A DNA stretch of 32,744 bases from Planctomycetia bacterium. Lineage in GTDB: Bacteria > Planctomycetota > Planctomycetia > Pirellulales > PALSA-1355. This document shows positions 1 to 9,481 of the stretch, piece by piece. Within the stretch, counting starts at the first letter, position 1. The number at the start of each line of letters is the position of its first letter. The notes beneath the pieces were generated by a model. The model made no database searches. It was not told the DNA's origin and saw only the letters and a list, made by a program, of their open reading frames with translations. The stretch covers positions 1 through 32,744 of the forward strand of contig JACQFF010000149.1 in NCBI GenBank assembly GCA_016200205.1, read 5' to 3'. The position numbers were made by a program, and so were the translations under genes.

Positions 1-876
1 ACGACGCACGTTGCCTTGCCACAAAGCCAGCAGGTTGCCAAGCGTCATCGTGACCATGGCCAGCGCCATCGCAAGCCGCCATCCTAAGTCCAACCCCGGC
101 ATGGCCACCACGGCGATCCGGACCAAGGCTACCAGCCCGGCGATCTTGGGCACGACGGCTAGCAATCCGGCGTTGGGATTGGTCGTGCCTTGATAGACGT
201 CGGGGGCGTAGAAATGGAAAGGAACGGCAGATAAGCGAAAGCCCAGCCCGGCGAAAATCAGGATCAATGCGAGCTGAGCAAACAGAATAGTCCCCGTTGC
301 GTCGGGGCCCGCGGCGTCCAAAGCATGTTTGATGTCGCCGAGACTCGTCGAGCCGGCCGCTCCATACAGGAAACTGAAACCATAGAGCAAGAGGGCCGAC
401 GAAAGGATGCTCAAGAAGAAGTACTTGGTGCCCGCTTCCAACAGATTGTTGCCGCGGCCGAGATACAAGATCACGTAGGTGGGAATCGAAATGAGTTCCA
501 AACTGACGAAAAACAACACTAGATCGTTCGCCAGCGAGATTAGCATCAGCCCGGCCACGATCAACAGCAGCGAGCCGATGAACTCGGTCGATTCGCCGTA
601 TTCACTCGAGCGCGCGGCGAGCATCACGAATACCAGCCCCACGCCTAACATGGCCCAGCGCAAGGTGGTTGAGAATAAATCGATCGACAGCGGCCCACTC
701 AGGCTGCCGGTTTCAAGGGTCGATTGCACGAAAACTGTACTCCCCTGCTGGAACAGGGCCACGCCACTCAACAGAACCGCGGCGGCGGCCAGCCAGCTCC
801 AACCGTCGCGCGAAGGGAGGAATGCCCCACCCAAATAGATCAGCGCGGCCATTAGCACCAGAATGATTTCTGGCAT
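1..876 (-). CDS. nuoN: NADH-quinone oxidoreductase subunit N (partial, truncated by window edge)
   Basis: Reading the minus strand from ATG at 876 gives MPEIILVLMAALIYLGGAF...LVLFFVSLELISIPTYVILYLGRGNNLLEAGTKYFFLSILSSALLLYGFSFLYG...GFRLSAVPFHFYAPDVYQGTTNP, typical NuoN; follows nuoM. Confidence 0.93.
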   Translation of the reverse strand, partial: MPEIILVLMAALIYLGGAFLPSRDGWSWLAAAAVLLSGVALFQQGSTVFVQSTLETGSLSGPLSIDLFSTTLRWAMLGVGLVFVMLAARSSEYGESTEFIGSLLLIVAGLMLISLANDLVLFFVSLELISIPTYVILYLGRGNNLLEAGTKYFFLSILSSALLLYGFSFLYGAAGSTSLGDIKHALDAAGPDATGTILFAQLALILIFAGLGFRLSAVPFHFYAPDVYQGTTNPNAGLLAVVPKIAGLVALVRIAVVAMPGLDLGWRLAMALAMVTMTLGNLLALWQGNVRR

Positions 877-892
877 CAGCAGATAAACCGTC

Positions 893-2647
893 TCATTCGA
901 CACGCGTCAATTCTCCCAAGGGCAATTGCGGCGGGCTAACAAGCGAATCGACCGGACTAAAGTGGCGGGTGCCACGGGTCGCTTGCCCGCCAATCCTGTT
1001 TGCACTGCTGGGCAAGCCAGCGGCACCCGAAGTGTCAGACCAACTCGGTGGCCCGACCAGGGCGCGTTCGTGCCGGCCTTGCCGCTCATCGAGCGCTTCA
1101 ACGGCGTTGTCGGCAACTGGCCCCAGCGTTGCTCGCATTCGGCCCAAGAAAAATTCCGGCTGGATTCCGATCCACACGATGAACACGACCAGCGGCGAGA
1201 GCGCCGCCACCTCGTGGAACGAAAGGTCGCGGATAGGCGGATCGGAATGCGAGTGGTCGGCTTCCTTCAACGGGCCGAAGAAGACCCGCTGCACCAGGTA
1301 CAGCATGTACCAGGCCCCCAGCGCCACGCCAAAGACGGCCAACACGGTCATCACCTGATAAGCCAAGACCAAGGCTTGGGGCGCGGCGGTCCAGGCCCGT
1401 TGGAACATGCCGCTCAAAATCAAGAATTCGCCGGCAAAACCATTCAGGCCGGGCAAGGCGATGCTCGAAAGCGCGAAAAGCACGAAGAAAAAGGCCAGCC
1501 GCGGCGTACGGCGCGCCAGGCCGCCGAGTTGGCGAATTTCTCGCGTGTGATAACGCTCGTAGACCATGCCCACCGCGGCAAACAAACCGCCGGTCGAAAG
1601 CCCATGGTTAATCATCTGCAGGACGCTCCCCTCGACACTCAAGCTGGTCAAAGCGAAGAGCCCCAACATGCAGTAGCCCAAGTGGCTCACGCTGGAATAC
1701 GCGATCAGCCGCTTCATATCCGATTGGGCCAATGCCACCAGCGCGCCATAAATGATGCCGGCCACCGACAGCCCCAACAGCCAGGGGACGCAGGTGGCCG
1801 TGGCCTCGGGCAACATCGGAATACTGAAGCGGGCGAACCCGTAAGTGCCGATCTTCAACAGGATGCCGGCCAGGATCACGCTACCGGCCGTCGGCGCTTG
1901 CACGTGGGCCAGCGGCAGCCAGGTATGTAGCGGGAAAAGCGGTACCTTGATGGCAAAGCCGGCGAACAGCGCGAGAAAAATCCACAACTGATACGGCGAC
2001 GCGATCGGATGTTGGGCCAGCCCGGCGGTCAATGCCGGGATCGAAAACGTCATTATTTCGGATTCGTTGTGGTTGTAATCCCAGAGCACGATGGCCAACA
2101 GACCCAAGAAGGTCAATACGCTGCCGGCCAACGTGTAGAGAAAGAATTTCGCGGCGGCGTAGCGGCGATCCTCGCTGCCCCACACGCCGATCAAGAAGAA
2201 CAGCGGGATCAGCGTAAACTCGAAGAAGATATAGAACAAGATAATGTCGCGGGCCGCGAACACGCCCAACATGCCGCTGCCCAGCAGCAGCAGCAAACTG
2301 TAGAAAGTGGCCGGGCGGTCGATGATCGCCTCCCAACTGACCAAGACCGAGGTTAGCAAGAGCAGCGCGGAGAGCCCGAACAACCACAGGCTGAGGCCAT
2401 CCAGGCCGATGCTGAACCGGATGTCGATGCCGGATGAGTCACCTAGCCAGGGATAGCTCAGCGTGGCGTAGGGCTGATCGGTGGCCGCAAAATCGCCCAG
2501 CAGCACGGCAATCATGCCGAGCGTGGTTATCGCCGTGACCAGCGCGGACTGCCGCACCGCCGCGTGGTCGTTTCGGGCAAAGGCCCAAACCAGCAGCGCG
2601 CCAAGCGTCGGCGTAAAAATGGTCAACAGCAATAGAGTCGGCATCAA
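893..2647 (-). CDS. nuoM: NADH-quinone oxidoreductase subunit M, with an atypical C-terminal tail
   Basis: 584 aa ORF with NuoM/antiporter motifs (FYIFFEFTLIPLFFLIGVWG, KVPLFPLHTWLPLAHVQAPTAGSVILAGILLKIGTYG, SSVSHLGYCMLG). Confidence 0.95.
   Translation of the reverse strand: MMPTLLLLTIFTPTLGALLVWAFARNDHAAVRQSALVTAITTLGMIAVLLGDFAATDQPYATLSYPWLGDSSGIDIRFSIGLDGLSLWLFGLSALLLLTSVLVSWEAIIDRPATFYSLLLLLGSGMLGVFAARDIILFYIFFEFTLIPLFFLIGVWGSEDRRYAAAKFFLYTLAGSVLTFLGLLAIVLWDYNHNESEIMTFSIPALTAGLAQHPIASPYQLWIFLALFAGFAIKVPLFPLHTWLPLAHVQAPTAGSVILAGILLKIGTYGFARFSIPMLPEATATCVPWLLGLSVAGIIYGALVALAQSDMKRLIAYSSVSHLGYCMLGLFALTSLSVEGSVLQMINHGLSTGGLFAAVGMVYERYHTREIRQLGGLARRTPRLAFFFVLFALSSIALPGLNGFAGEFLILSGMFQRAWTAAPQALVLAYQVMTVLAVFGVALGAWYMLYLVQRVFFGPLKEADHSHSDPPIRDLSFHEVAALSPLVVFIVWIGIQPEFFLGRMRATLGPVADNAVEALDERQGRHERALVGPPSWSDTSGAAGLPSSANRIGGQATRGTRHFSPVDSLVSPPQLPLGELTRVE
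967..1028. repeat. Imperfect palindromic repeat inside the 3' end of nuoM
   Basis: GGGTGCCacgggtcGCTTGCCCgcc...tgctGGGCAAGCcagcGGCACCC: outer 7-bp and inner arms. Confidence 0.6.
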
Positions 2648-2685
2648 ACCCCCAGTTGTTCAGCAGCCATCTGAATTTGCCTCGT

Positions 2686-4755
2686 TCAATGCGTGGGCCA
2701 GGTCAACAAAGTAAAGATCAAAATCACGACTCCCCAGACCATGGCCAACGCGTAAAACTGCACCATCCCGGTCTGCAGCGGCCGCAAGAGAGCGGCCAGC
2801 TTGGGCGGAATTCTGCCTACCAAATCCACCAGACCGTCGATCAGCACACGATCGATCCAGTAGCTCGCTTGGGCCAACGTCCACAGTGGCCAGACGAACA
2901 GCACATTGTAAATCTGATCGAAGAACAGCTTGCCGTGCGACAGCAAGTAGAGCGGCATCAGCAACCGCGTCAGCAAGGCAACTTGGGACTCATCGCCCAA
3001 ATACAAAAACGCGGCCAGGCCCATGCCGGTCAGGGCCACGAGCGTGGAAATCGCGCCGACGAGCGTATGCGACTGCGACACTATCTCGACGTTCTTGGAA
3101 TTCACGACTTCATAGGCCAACGAAGGCGTGAGTTTGATGAACTCGGCAAAGCCCTCGGTCCGCTCGAAATAGGCCCCCACGACCAGCGCGCAAGCGGCCA
3201 AAATCGTTAGCGGCACGGTCATCGAGGTGGGCGATTCGTGGGCGTTCGGCCCCGCTTCGTACGGCACGCGCTCGGATCCGTAAAACGTCATGAAAAACGC
3301 GCGGAAAGTATAGACCGACGTCAAAAACGCCACGACCAACGCGCCCCAATACAGGTACAAAAACTCCGGTTCGTCGTGTGCCCGTTCCTGCACGGCGGCG
3401 ATGATGGCGTCTTTGCTCCAAAAACCCGCAAAGGGAATCACGCCGGCCAGGGCCAGGCAGCCGAATAAGAACGTCCAATGCGTGGTGGGCATTAGCCGCC
3501 GCAAGCCGCCAAATCGCCGCATGTCGACCACGCCTCCCATGGCGTGCATCACGCTGCCGGCCCCCAAGAACAGCAGGGCCTTGAAGAATGCGTGCGTGAA
3601 GAGGTGAAACATGCCCGAGGTGATGCCCCCCAGGGTCGCCACGCCCAGACCGAGAAACATGTAGCCCAACTGGCTGATCGTGGAATACGCCAACACGCGC
3701 TTCAAGTCGGTTTGAGTCATTGCGATCACTCCCCCGATCGCGGCGGTGACAAAACCGACGAGCGCGACCACATGCTGAGCGTCGGGCGAAACCATAAACA
3801 GCGGCGTGCAGCGAGTCACCATGTAGACGCCGGCCGTAACCATCGTGGCGGCATGAATCAGCGCGCTGACCGGGGTGGGGCCTTCCATCGCGTCGGGCAG
3901 CCAGATGTGCAGCGGAAATTGCGCGCTCTTGCCGCAGGCGCCCAACATCAAAAGCAGACAAATTGCCGTGGCAACGCCGCCGCCCACGTACAGTTCGGGG
4001 TCTGCGAGGCGGGTTTGACCAAGAATGCCCGCGATTCCGTGGGCGTCGTGGAAATTAAGCGTGCCATAGGTGGTCCACATCAAAAACAGGGCCAACGCGA
4101 ATCCGAAATCGCCGATCCGGTTAACCAAAAACGCTTTCTTGCCCGCCGCGGCCGCCTCGGGCTTTTCATACCAGAAGCCGATCAGCAAATAGCTACACAA
4201 GCCCACCGCTTCCCAAAAGACGTAGAGCAACACGAAATTGCTCGCCGAGACCAGCATTGTCATCGAGAAGACGAACAGCCCGATGTAGCTGAAAAATCGC
4301 CAGTAGCCCCGGTCGCCGTGCATGTAGCCGCTGGCATAAATAGCCACAAGCAAGGAGATGAACGTGACCATTGCAAGCATGATCGAGGTCAGGGCGTCGG
4401 CCCGCAAGGTGAGGTCGATGCGAAACGGCAATGCGGCGGGAAGCCCATGCTCGATTCCCTGCACCGAGGCCGAATGGGCCGCCGGAGGCGTGTTCAGCGC
4501 ATTGGGAACCTCGGCCCAATTCCACAAATCGACCGAGGTCTCCCAGCCGACCATCTGGCTTGGTTTTGCCTCCGACTCTTGTCGCACTTGCGCCAACATC
4601 ATCAAGCTGGCCACGAACGAACCCAACAGCGCCAGGACGACCGGCCGGTGGCTGTTTTGCTTAAGCGCGCTGCGCCCGAACACTGCCGTGACGATCGTAG
4701 CCGTCAACGGCAAGGCCGGAATCAGAATCAAGAGGGTCGGAATGCCGGGGGTCAT
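2686..4755 (-). CDS. nuoL: NADH-quinone oxidoreductase subunit L
   Basis: Start taken at MTPGIPTLLILIPALPL (4755) rather than the longer ORF start at 4911; motifs FVLLYVFWEAVGLCSYLLIGFWYEKPEAA, PLHIWLPDAMEGPTPVSALIHAATMVTAGVYM. Confidence 0.95.
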   Translation of the reverse strand: MTPGIPTLLILIPALPLTATIVTAVFGRSALKQNSHRPVVLALLGSFVASLMMLAQVRQESEAKPSQMVGWETSVDLWNWAEVPNALNTPPAAHSASVQGIEHGLPAALPFRIDLTLRADALTSIMLAMVTFISLLVAIYASGYMHGDRGYWRFFSYIGLFVFSMTMLVSASNFVLLYVFWEAVGLCSYLLIGFWYEKPEAAAAGKKAFLVNRIGDFGFALALFLMWTTYGTLNFHDAHGIAGILGQTRLADPELYVGGGVATAICLLLMLGACGKSAQFPLHIWLPDAMEGPTPVSALIHAATMVTAGVYMVTRCTPLFMVSPDAQHVVALVGFVTAAIGGVIAMTQTDLKRVLAYSTISQLGYMFLGLGVATLGGITSGMFHLFTHAFFKALLFLGAGSVMHAMGGVVDMRRFGGLRRLMPTTHWTFLFGCLALAGVIPFAGFWSKDAIIAAVQERAHDEPEFLYLYWGALVVAFLTSVYTFRAFFMTFYGSERVPYEAGPNAHESPTSMTVPLTILAACALVVGAYFERTEGFAEFIKLTPSLAYEVVNSKNVEIVSQSHTLVGAISTLVALTGMGLAAFLYLGDESQVALLTRLLMPLYLLSHGKLFFDQIYNVLFVWPLWTLAQASYWIDRVLIDGLVDLVGRIPPKLAALLRPLQTGMVQFYALAMVWGVVILIFTLLTWPTH

Positions 4756-4795
4756 GGGTTCTATTGTTCGGAGGGAACTTTCTGTGCTGAACGGT

Positions 4796-5239
4796 CTAAA
4801 CGTGCGCGCGGTGCGTGATTTCTTCCAGGTCGGGCTTGGGCTCGATGCCCGAGGGCGTGAGCTTGGGCCACTGGTGATCGGGTTGGTAATCTGGGGACAC
4901 GTCGCGGTCAACGTAGGCCGGCTGATTTTCCTCGCGCATGCGCTGCCAAATGGCGATGTCCAAAGAGCCGCTCTTATGGAACAACGTCAGCACCACGGCC
5001 AGTGCGATCGCGGCCTCGCAAGCGGCCACGGTGAGAATGAAAATGACGAGCATCTGCCCGCCCCAGTCGTTGTGATAGCGGCCCCAGGCCACCAGGTTGA
5101 CCGAAACGCCTTGCAGCATCATCTCGGCGGACAAGAACATCACGATCATGTTCCGCCGGCTGAAGAATCCGACCAGGCCGGTGCCGAACAACAGCGCGCC
5201 GACAATCAAATAATTCTCGAGCAGGGCCGATTCATCCAT
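4796..5239 (-). CDS. nuoK: NADH-quinone oxidoreductase subunit K, with extended C-terminus
   Basis: Start MDESALLENYLIVGALLFGTGLVGFFSRRNMIVMFLSAEMMLQGVSVNLVAWGRY...VAACEAAIALAVVLTLFHKSG; overlaps the nuoJ stop. Confidence 0.93.
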   Translation of the reverse strand: MDESALLENYLIVGALLFGTGLVGFFSRRNMIVMFLSAEMMLQGVSVNLVAWGRYHNDWGGQMLVIFILTVAACEAAIALAVVLTLFHKSGSLDIAIWQRMREENQPAYVDRDVSPDYQPDHQWPKLTPSGIEPKPDLEEITHRAHV

Positions 5240-5963
5240 GGGACCGCTCCCGTCCGCCGGCTGGCTTGTGAATCTGCGCGACAATCGCCACGGTGCCGAC
5301 CAATGCCACCAGGAGCAGCGTGCCGGCGACTTCGACCGCCACGAGATTTTTGCTGAACAACTGGGCGCCGAGATTCGCCATGTGCTGGTCCGCCAAGATC
5401 CCGTCATCGAGGGCGACCTTCGAGAACGGCGATTGCGGTCGATCCTCGACCGCGGGACCTTGGAACACGCTGACAACGGTCAACGTCAACACGCCGACGA
5501 CGAGCGCTCCGGTCAGCGCCGAAAGCCGTGCTCCCCAACTGAGCCGATCGTAAAATGCCTGTCCCTCGGGCTGGGCCAGCATCAACACGAACAGAAACGT
5601 GACCAATATCGCGCCGGCATAAACCACGATCGTCGCCACGCCCAAGAACTGTGCCCCTTGAAACAAGAACAGTCCGGCGGTGCCCAACAGCGACAAACCG
5701 AACCAGATCGCCGAATAAACGGGGTTGCGAAACGTGACCGTGGCGACCGCCGAGAGCACCGCGACGGCGGCAAGAATAAGAAATACGCTGTCGTTGACCC
5801 AATTGCCCAGGCGGGGCACTTGCGAAGCAAAAAGCCCCAAGCTGATCGCGACTAGCAGCGTGCCGAAGCTCCGCCCGGCCGCCGCGCCGCGCGGGAGCAT
5901 CAACCACATGCCGGCCGCCAACAGCAGCGTGGCTGAACCGATCACGATCGGCACGTCGTTCAT
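5232..5963 (-). CDS. nuoJ: NADH-quinone oxidoreductase subunit J
   Basis: Start MNDVPIVIG at 5963; NPVYSAIWFGLSLLGTAGLFLFQGAQFLGVATIVVYAGAILVTFLFVLMLAQPEG is a NuoJ signature. Confidence 0.94.
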   Translation of the reverse strand: MNDVPIVIGSATLLLAAGMWLMLPRGAAAGRSFGTLLVAISLGLFASQVPRLGNWVNDSVFLILAAVAVLSAVATVTFRNPVYSAIWFGLSLLGTAGLFLFQGAQFLGVATIVVYAGAILVTFLFVLMLAQPEGQAFYDRLSWGARLSALTGALVVGVLTLTVVSVFQGPAVEDRPQSPFSKVALDDGILADQHMANLGAQLFSKNLVAVEVAGTLLLVALVGTVAIVAQIHKPAGGRERSHG

Positions 5964-6493
5964 AACGTGCCTCCCAAGGAGTTCGATTTCATCGGCTCGG
6001 CATCCTTGGTCTGATCGTACACGCTGAGCAATTTCTCCTTGTCGAAGATCAACTCTTCGCGGCTGCGGCCGGTCAGGTCGCACAGGCTCGTCAATTCAAT
6101 CGCATCCACCGGGCAGGCCTCTTCGCACATGCCGCAGAAAATGCAACGCAGCTCGTCGATCGTGAAACTCTGTGGGTACTTTTCCCGGTCGGGCCAAGGA
6201 CTTTCCACGCCCACAATGTCGATGCAATGGGCCGGGCAGGCCGTGGCACACAAGAAGCAAGCCACGCATTTCACGCGCCCCTGGGAGTCCTTGTTCAGCC
6301 GATGCACGCCGCGATAGATCAATGGATTGCCGATTTGCGGCCGAGCTTCGGGGAAGCTCACGGTCACCTTCGGGCTGAACAGATGTTTGGCCGTGGTCGA
6401 TAGTCCCTGCACAAACAGCGGCAGATACATTTTGCCCGCCAGCCCCAGCTTGGGCTCTTCGATCCACTTGATTTTCGGGTCAGTCGGTTTCAT
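5960..6493 (-). CDS. nuoI: NADH-quinone oxidoreductase subunit I (two 4Fe-4S)
   Basis: CVACFLCATACPAHCIDI and CIFCGMCEEACPVDAIELT ferredoxin motifs. Confidence 0.95.
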   Translation of the reverse strand: MKPTDPKIKWIEEPKLGLAGKMYLPLFVQGLSTTAKHLFSPKVTVSFPEARPQIGNPLIYRGVHRLNKDSQGRVKCVACFLCATACPAHCIDIVGVESPWPDREKYPQSFTIDELRCIFCGMCEEACPVDAIELTSLCDLTGRSREELIFDKEKLLSVYDQTKDAEPMKSNSLGGTL

Positions 6494-6504
6494 CGTGGAA
6501 ACAC

Positions 6505-7770
6505 TTATTTGCTACGCAGGCTGTTGGGCTCAAACGCGGGGGGCTGCAATACGTCCAGCCGCGGCCGATTGTCGGTATGCAATGGAGCGAACAACGCGGC
6601 CACTATCCAGGCCACGATCGCCACTCCCCAACCGATGCCGACGGGCAGCCAGGCATTAGTGCTTAGGTCTTCGATCTCGCGGGCGTGTTGATATTCGACC
6701 ACCGCCGCCACCGCCATCAAATTCACCAGTCCTAGCGGCAGCATCACCTTCCATGCCAGGTTCATCAACTGATCGAAGCGGAACCGCGGCCAACTCCAGC
6801 GAATGAGCATGAAAAACAGGATCACGGCCAGCACTTTGGCGATCAGCACCAGAATTCGCAGCCCGGCCACGGACCAGGAAATAATGTCGTCGGCCGGCAC
6901 CGGCATGCCCCAAAAATGCCAGCCGCCAAAAAACAAAATCACAATCAGAAAGGCCGCCACGACCATGTGCAAAAACTCGGCGATCAAGAACAACAGCAGT
7001 CTCATGCCCGAGTATTCGGTGTGGTAGCCGCCGATCAATTCCTGTTCGCACTCGGGCAGATCGAAAGGCAAGCGGGCCGCCTCGGCAAACGAAGCCACGA
7101 CGAACACGACCAGACCCAGCGGCTGCGTGAAGGAGTTCCAAACCCCGCTTTGGGCCTGCTCGAAAATGATATTCTCCAGCCGCAACGAGCCGGTCGAGAT
7201 CACGACGCCCAGAATGCCCAGCCCCAGCGGAATCTCATAAGCGATCAATTGCGCGCTGGAGCGCAATCCGCCCAAGAAGCTGTATTTGTTGTTGCTGGCC
7301 CAGCCGCCCAAAATGACGCCGTACACGGCGATGCTGCTCAGTGCGAACACATAGATCATACCCACGTCCACGCCGGGAGCCACGACCAGCTTGATTGGGC
7401 CGTCCGTGCCGGGCAGGTCCAACGGCAACACGCTGCCAATCGGAATCACGGCGAAGATCGCCAGCGCTGCGGCCAAGATCGTAATTGGCGCCAGGGTATA
7501 GAGGGCCTTGTCGACGTGGGCCGGCGTGTACTCCTCCTTGAAAATGAATTTCAAGCCGTCGGCCAAGGGCTGTCCGAGCCCAAACAGCTTGATACTGGTC
7601 AAGGGAATGCCGACGCGGTTGGGGCCCTTGCGATCTTGCACCCAGGCCGCGATCCAGCGCTCCAAGAGCACCAGATACGCGGCCGCCGTCAGCAGCGCGA
7701 AGACCAGCAGGCCGATTTTCACCAGCGGCACGATCAGCGGCGCCATCAAGCTTGTCCAATCAATCGCCAT
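6505..7770 (-). CDS. nuoH: NADH-quinone oxidoreductase subunit H
   Basis: ERWIAAWVQDRKGPNRVGI, GLGQPLADGLKFIFKEEYTPAHVDK, RLPFDLPECEQELIGGYHTEYSGM. Confidence 0.95.
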   Translation of the reverse strand: MAIDWTSLMAPLIVPLVKIGLLVFALLTAAAYLVLLERWIAAWVQDRKGPNRVGIPLTSIKLFGLGQPLADGLKFIFKEEYTPAHVDKALYTLAPITILAAALAIFAVIPIGSVLPLDLPGTDGPIKLVVAPGVDVGMIYVFALSSIAVYGVILGGWASNNKYSFLGGLRSSAQLIAYEIPLGLGILGVVISTGSLRLENIIFEQAQSGVWNSFTQPLGLVVFVVASFAEAARLPFDLPECEQELIGGYHTEYSGMRLLLFLIAEFLHMVVAAFLIVILFFGGWHFWGMPVPADDIISWSVAGLRILVLIAKVLAVILFFMLIRWSWPRFRFDQLMNLAWKVMLPLGLVNLMAVAAVVEYQHAREIEDLSTNAWLPVGIGWGVAIVAWIVAALFAPLHTDNRPRLDVLQPPAFEPNSLRSK

Positions 7771-7779
7771 AAAATGATT

Positions 7780-9405
7780 TCAACCTGTGGCGGCCGCCTC
7801 GGCCAAGACGCCCGCTTTCAAATCGACACCCAGCGGGCCCACCAGATCGATAGCCGCGGAGAAGAAAGCAATTTCCTTGGCAATTTCGTCCAACACGCGC
7901 CGCGCCTTCACCAGCCCCGGCACACCCAGCAATTGCCAGAAAAGCCCTGCCTCGACGCGCACCCCGGCCGGCGGACGGATCGCCCAAGCGACGCTCTGCA
8001 ATCGATCGGCATGGTTTACGTACGAACCTTCGCGTTCCGCAAATGCCGCGGCGGGCAATTGATACGCGGCTCGCTCCAAAAGCGGCGAAGAGAACAAATC
8101 TTGCACGACCAGACATTCCACCGCCGCCACTCGCTCGGCCGTGGCGTCGTCGATCCAGTCCTGCTTGTAGCCGCCGCTGGCCCAAACACCGCCGACTTCG
8201 CCCGCGTCGATGCCCCCCAGCAAATCGTCCAGCGTGGCGACTCGGCCCATGAAGTGACTGACGATTTCCTCCACGCCGCGGCGGTTCGGGCATTTTTCGC
8301 CGCGAATGGTAAAACCGTTTTTGAACGTCTCGTCCTCGCCCACCACCGGCACCGGCCCCACTACCACGACGGCTTGTGGATCGAGCTGGCGGACATACTT
8401 GGCCAACAGATAAGCTTCTTCGACCGTCAGATGCGGCGAGAGGATCGCGCCCAGCCGAGAGATGCTGCGGAATCGCTGGTCGATCTCGGCCAAGGCGTCC
8501 GACCATTCGAGGTTGACAAATCCTTCGTTCTCGCGTCGCCGCACATTGGTCAGCCGCCGATCGCTATGCACGTGGTGAAACCCATAACGGCCTTCGTCGC
8601 ACATCCACCACTGGTTGACGTGCGGATTGGTGCGCGGCTTGAGTCGATAAACCGTGTCGAGATTCTCTTCCACGTCGATCGAACAGCCCGTCGAGCAGCC
8701 GGTGCAGACTCCCGGATGCTGTTTCATGAACCAAACTCGTTGCTGATACAAAAAGTCTCGGTCGCCCAGGGCTCCCACCGGGCACAGGTCGACGACGTTG
8801 CCCGACATTTTGTTCTCCAGCGGATGACCCGGAAAAACGTCGATCTCTTCGTCGCTACCGCGATTAATCACGAACAATTCGCCGCTGCCGCTGATTTCGC
8901 GGGTGAAACGCACGCAACGGGTACACATCACGCAGCGGTCGACGAACAGCGTGACCGTTTTTCCCATCTCGCGCCGGCGGCTGGTGAAGGGGCGCACATC
9001 GGCGCGGCGTTTATCTTGTCCGTACTTGAAATGATAATCTTGCAAATAGCACTCGCCCGCCTTGTCGCATATGGGGCAGTCGATCGGATGGTCGATCAGC
9101 AGGTCTTCTTCGACCATGGCCCGGCTGCGTTCGACTTTTTCGCTGTTGGTGACAAACACCGTGTTGTCGGTAGCCGGAGTTTGGCAGGCCGGCACCAGCT
9201 TCGGCATCATCGCGATCGCGCCGGTTTCGGAATTGCGCGTGCCGGTTTCGACCAGGCGCATGCGGCAACTGGCCACAACCGACAAGCCCGGGTGCCAGCA
9301 ATAGCGAGGAATATCAATGCCGGCTCGCTCCGCGGCTTGGATGCCGTTCAAGCGCTCGCCTGGGGCCAGTTCGATTTCTTTTCCATCGACGATGACAATT
9401 GCCAT
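7780..9405 (-). CDS. nuoG: NADH-quinone oxidoreductase subunit G, short form (541 aa)
   Basis: HPIDCPICDKAGEC, CVMCTRCVRFTREISGSGELFVINRGS, CPVGAL, CTGCSTGC; located between nuoF and nuoH. Confidence 0.92.
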   Translation of the reverse strand: MAIVIVDGKEIELAPGERLNGIQAAERAGIDIPRYCWHPGLSVVASCRMRLVETGTRNSETGAIAMMPKLVPACQTPATDNTVFVTNSEKVERSRAMVEEDLLIDHPIDCPICDKAGECYLQDYHFKYGQDKRRADVRPFTSRRREMGKTVTLFVDRCVMCTRCVRFTREISGSGELFVINRGSDEEIDVFPGHPLENKMSGNVVDLCPVGALGDRDFLYQQRVWFMKQHPGVCTGCSTGCSIDVEENLDTVYRLKPRTNPHVNQWWMCDEGRYGFHHVHSDRRLTNVRRRENEGFVNLEWSDALAEIDQRFRSISRLGAILSPHLTVEEAYLLAKYVRQLDPQAVVVVGPVPVVGEDETFKNGFTIRGEKCPNRRGVEEIVSHFMGRVATLDDLLGGIDAGEVGGVWASGGYKQDWIDDATAERVAAVECLVVQDLFSSPLLERAAYQLPAAAFAEREGSYVNHADRLQSVAWAIRPPAGVRVEAGLFWQLLGVPGLVKARRVLDEIAKEIAFFSAAIDLVGPLGVDLKAGVLAEAAATG

Positions 9406-9450
9406 AAACTACTCACTCACCTTGGGAGCCATTCTAGCGTCGCGCTCGCG

Positions 9451-9481
9451 GCGTGAGCATGTTCACGCGAGCGTGAACATG
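9451..9481. repeat. Palindrome in the nuoF-nuoG intergenic gap
   Basis: CATGTTCACGC-GA-GCGTGAACATG (9458-9481, perfect 11-bp arms), plus an overlapping alternative pairing GCGTGA (9451-9456)/TCACGC (9463-9468). Confidence 0.7.

Noticed and set aside
926-1930. 334-aa plus-strand ORF opposite nuoM
   Set aside because: Low-complexity Q/H/R/G shadow ORF; nuoM on the other strand has strong motif support.
6916-9456. 846-aa plus-strand ORF antisense to nuoG/nuoH
   Set aside because: Shadow ORF in GC-rich DNA: Q/H/R-rich with no recognisable domain, opposite two well-supported nuo genes.
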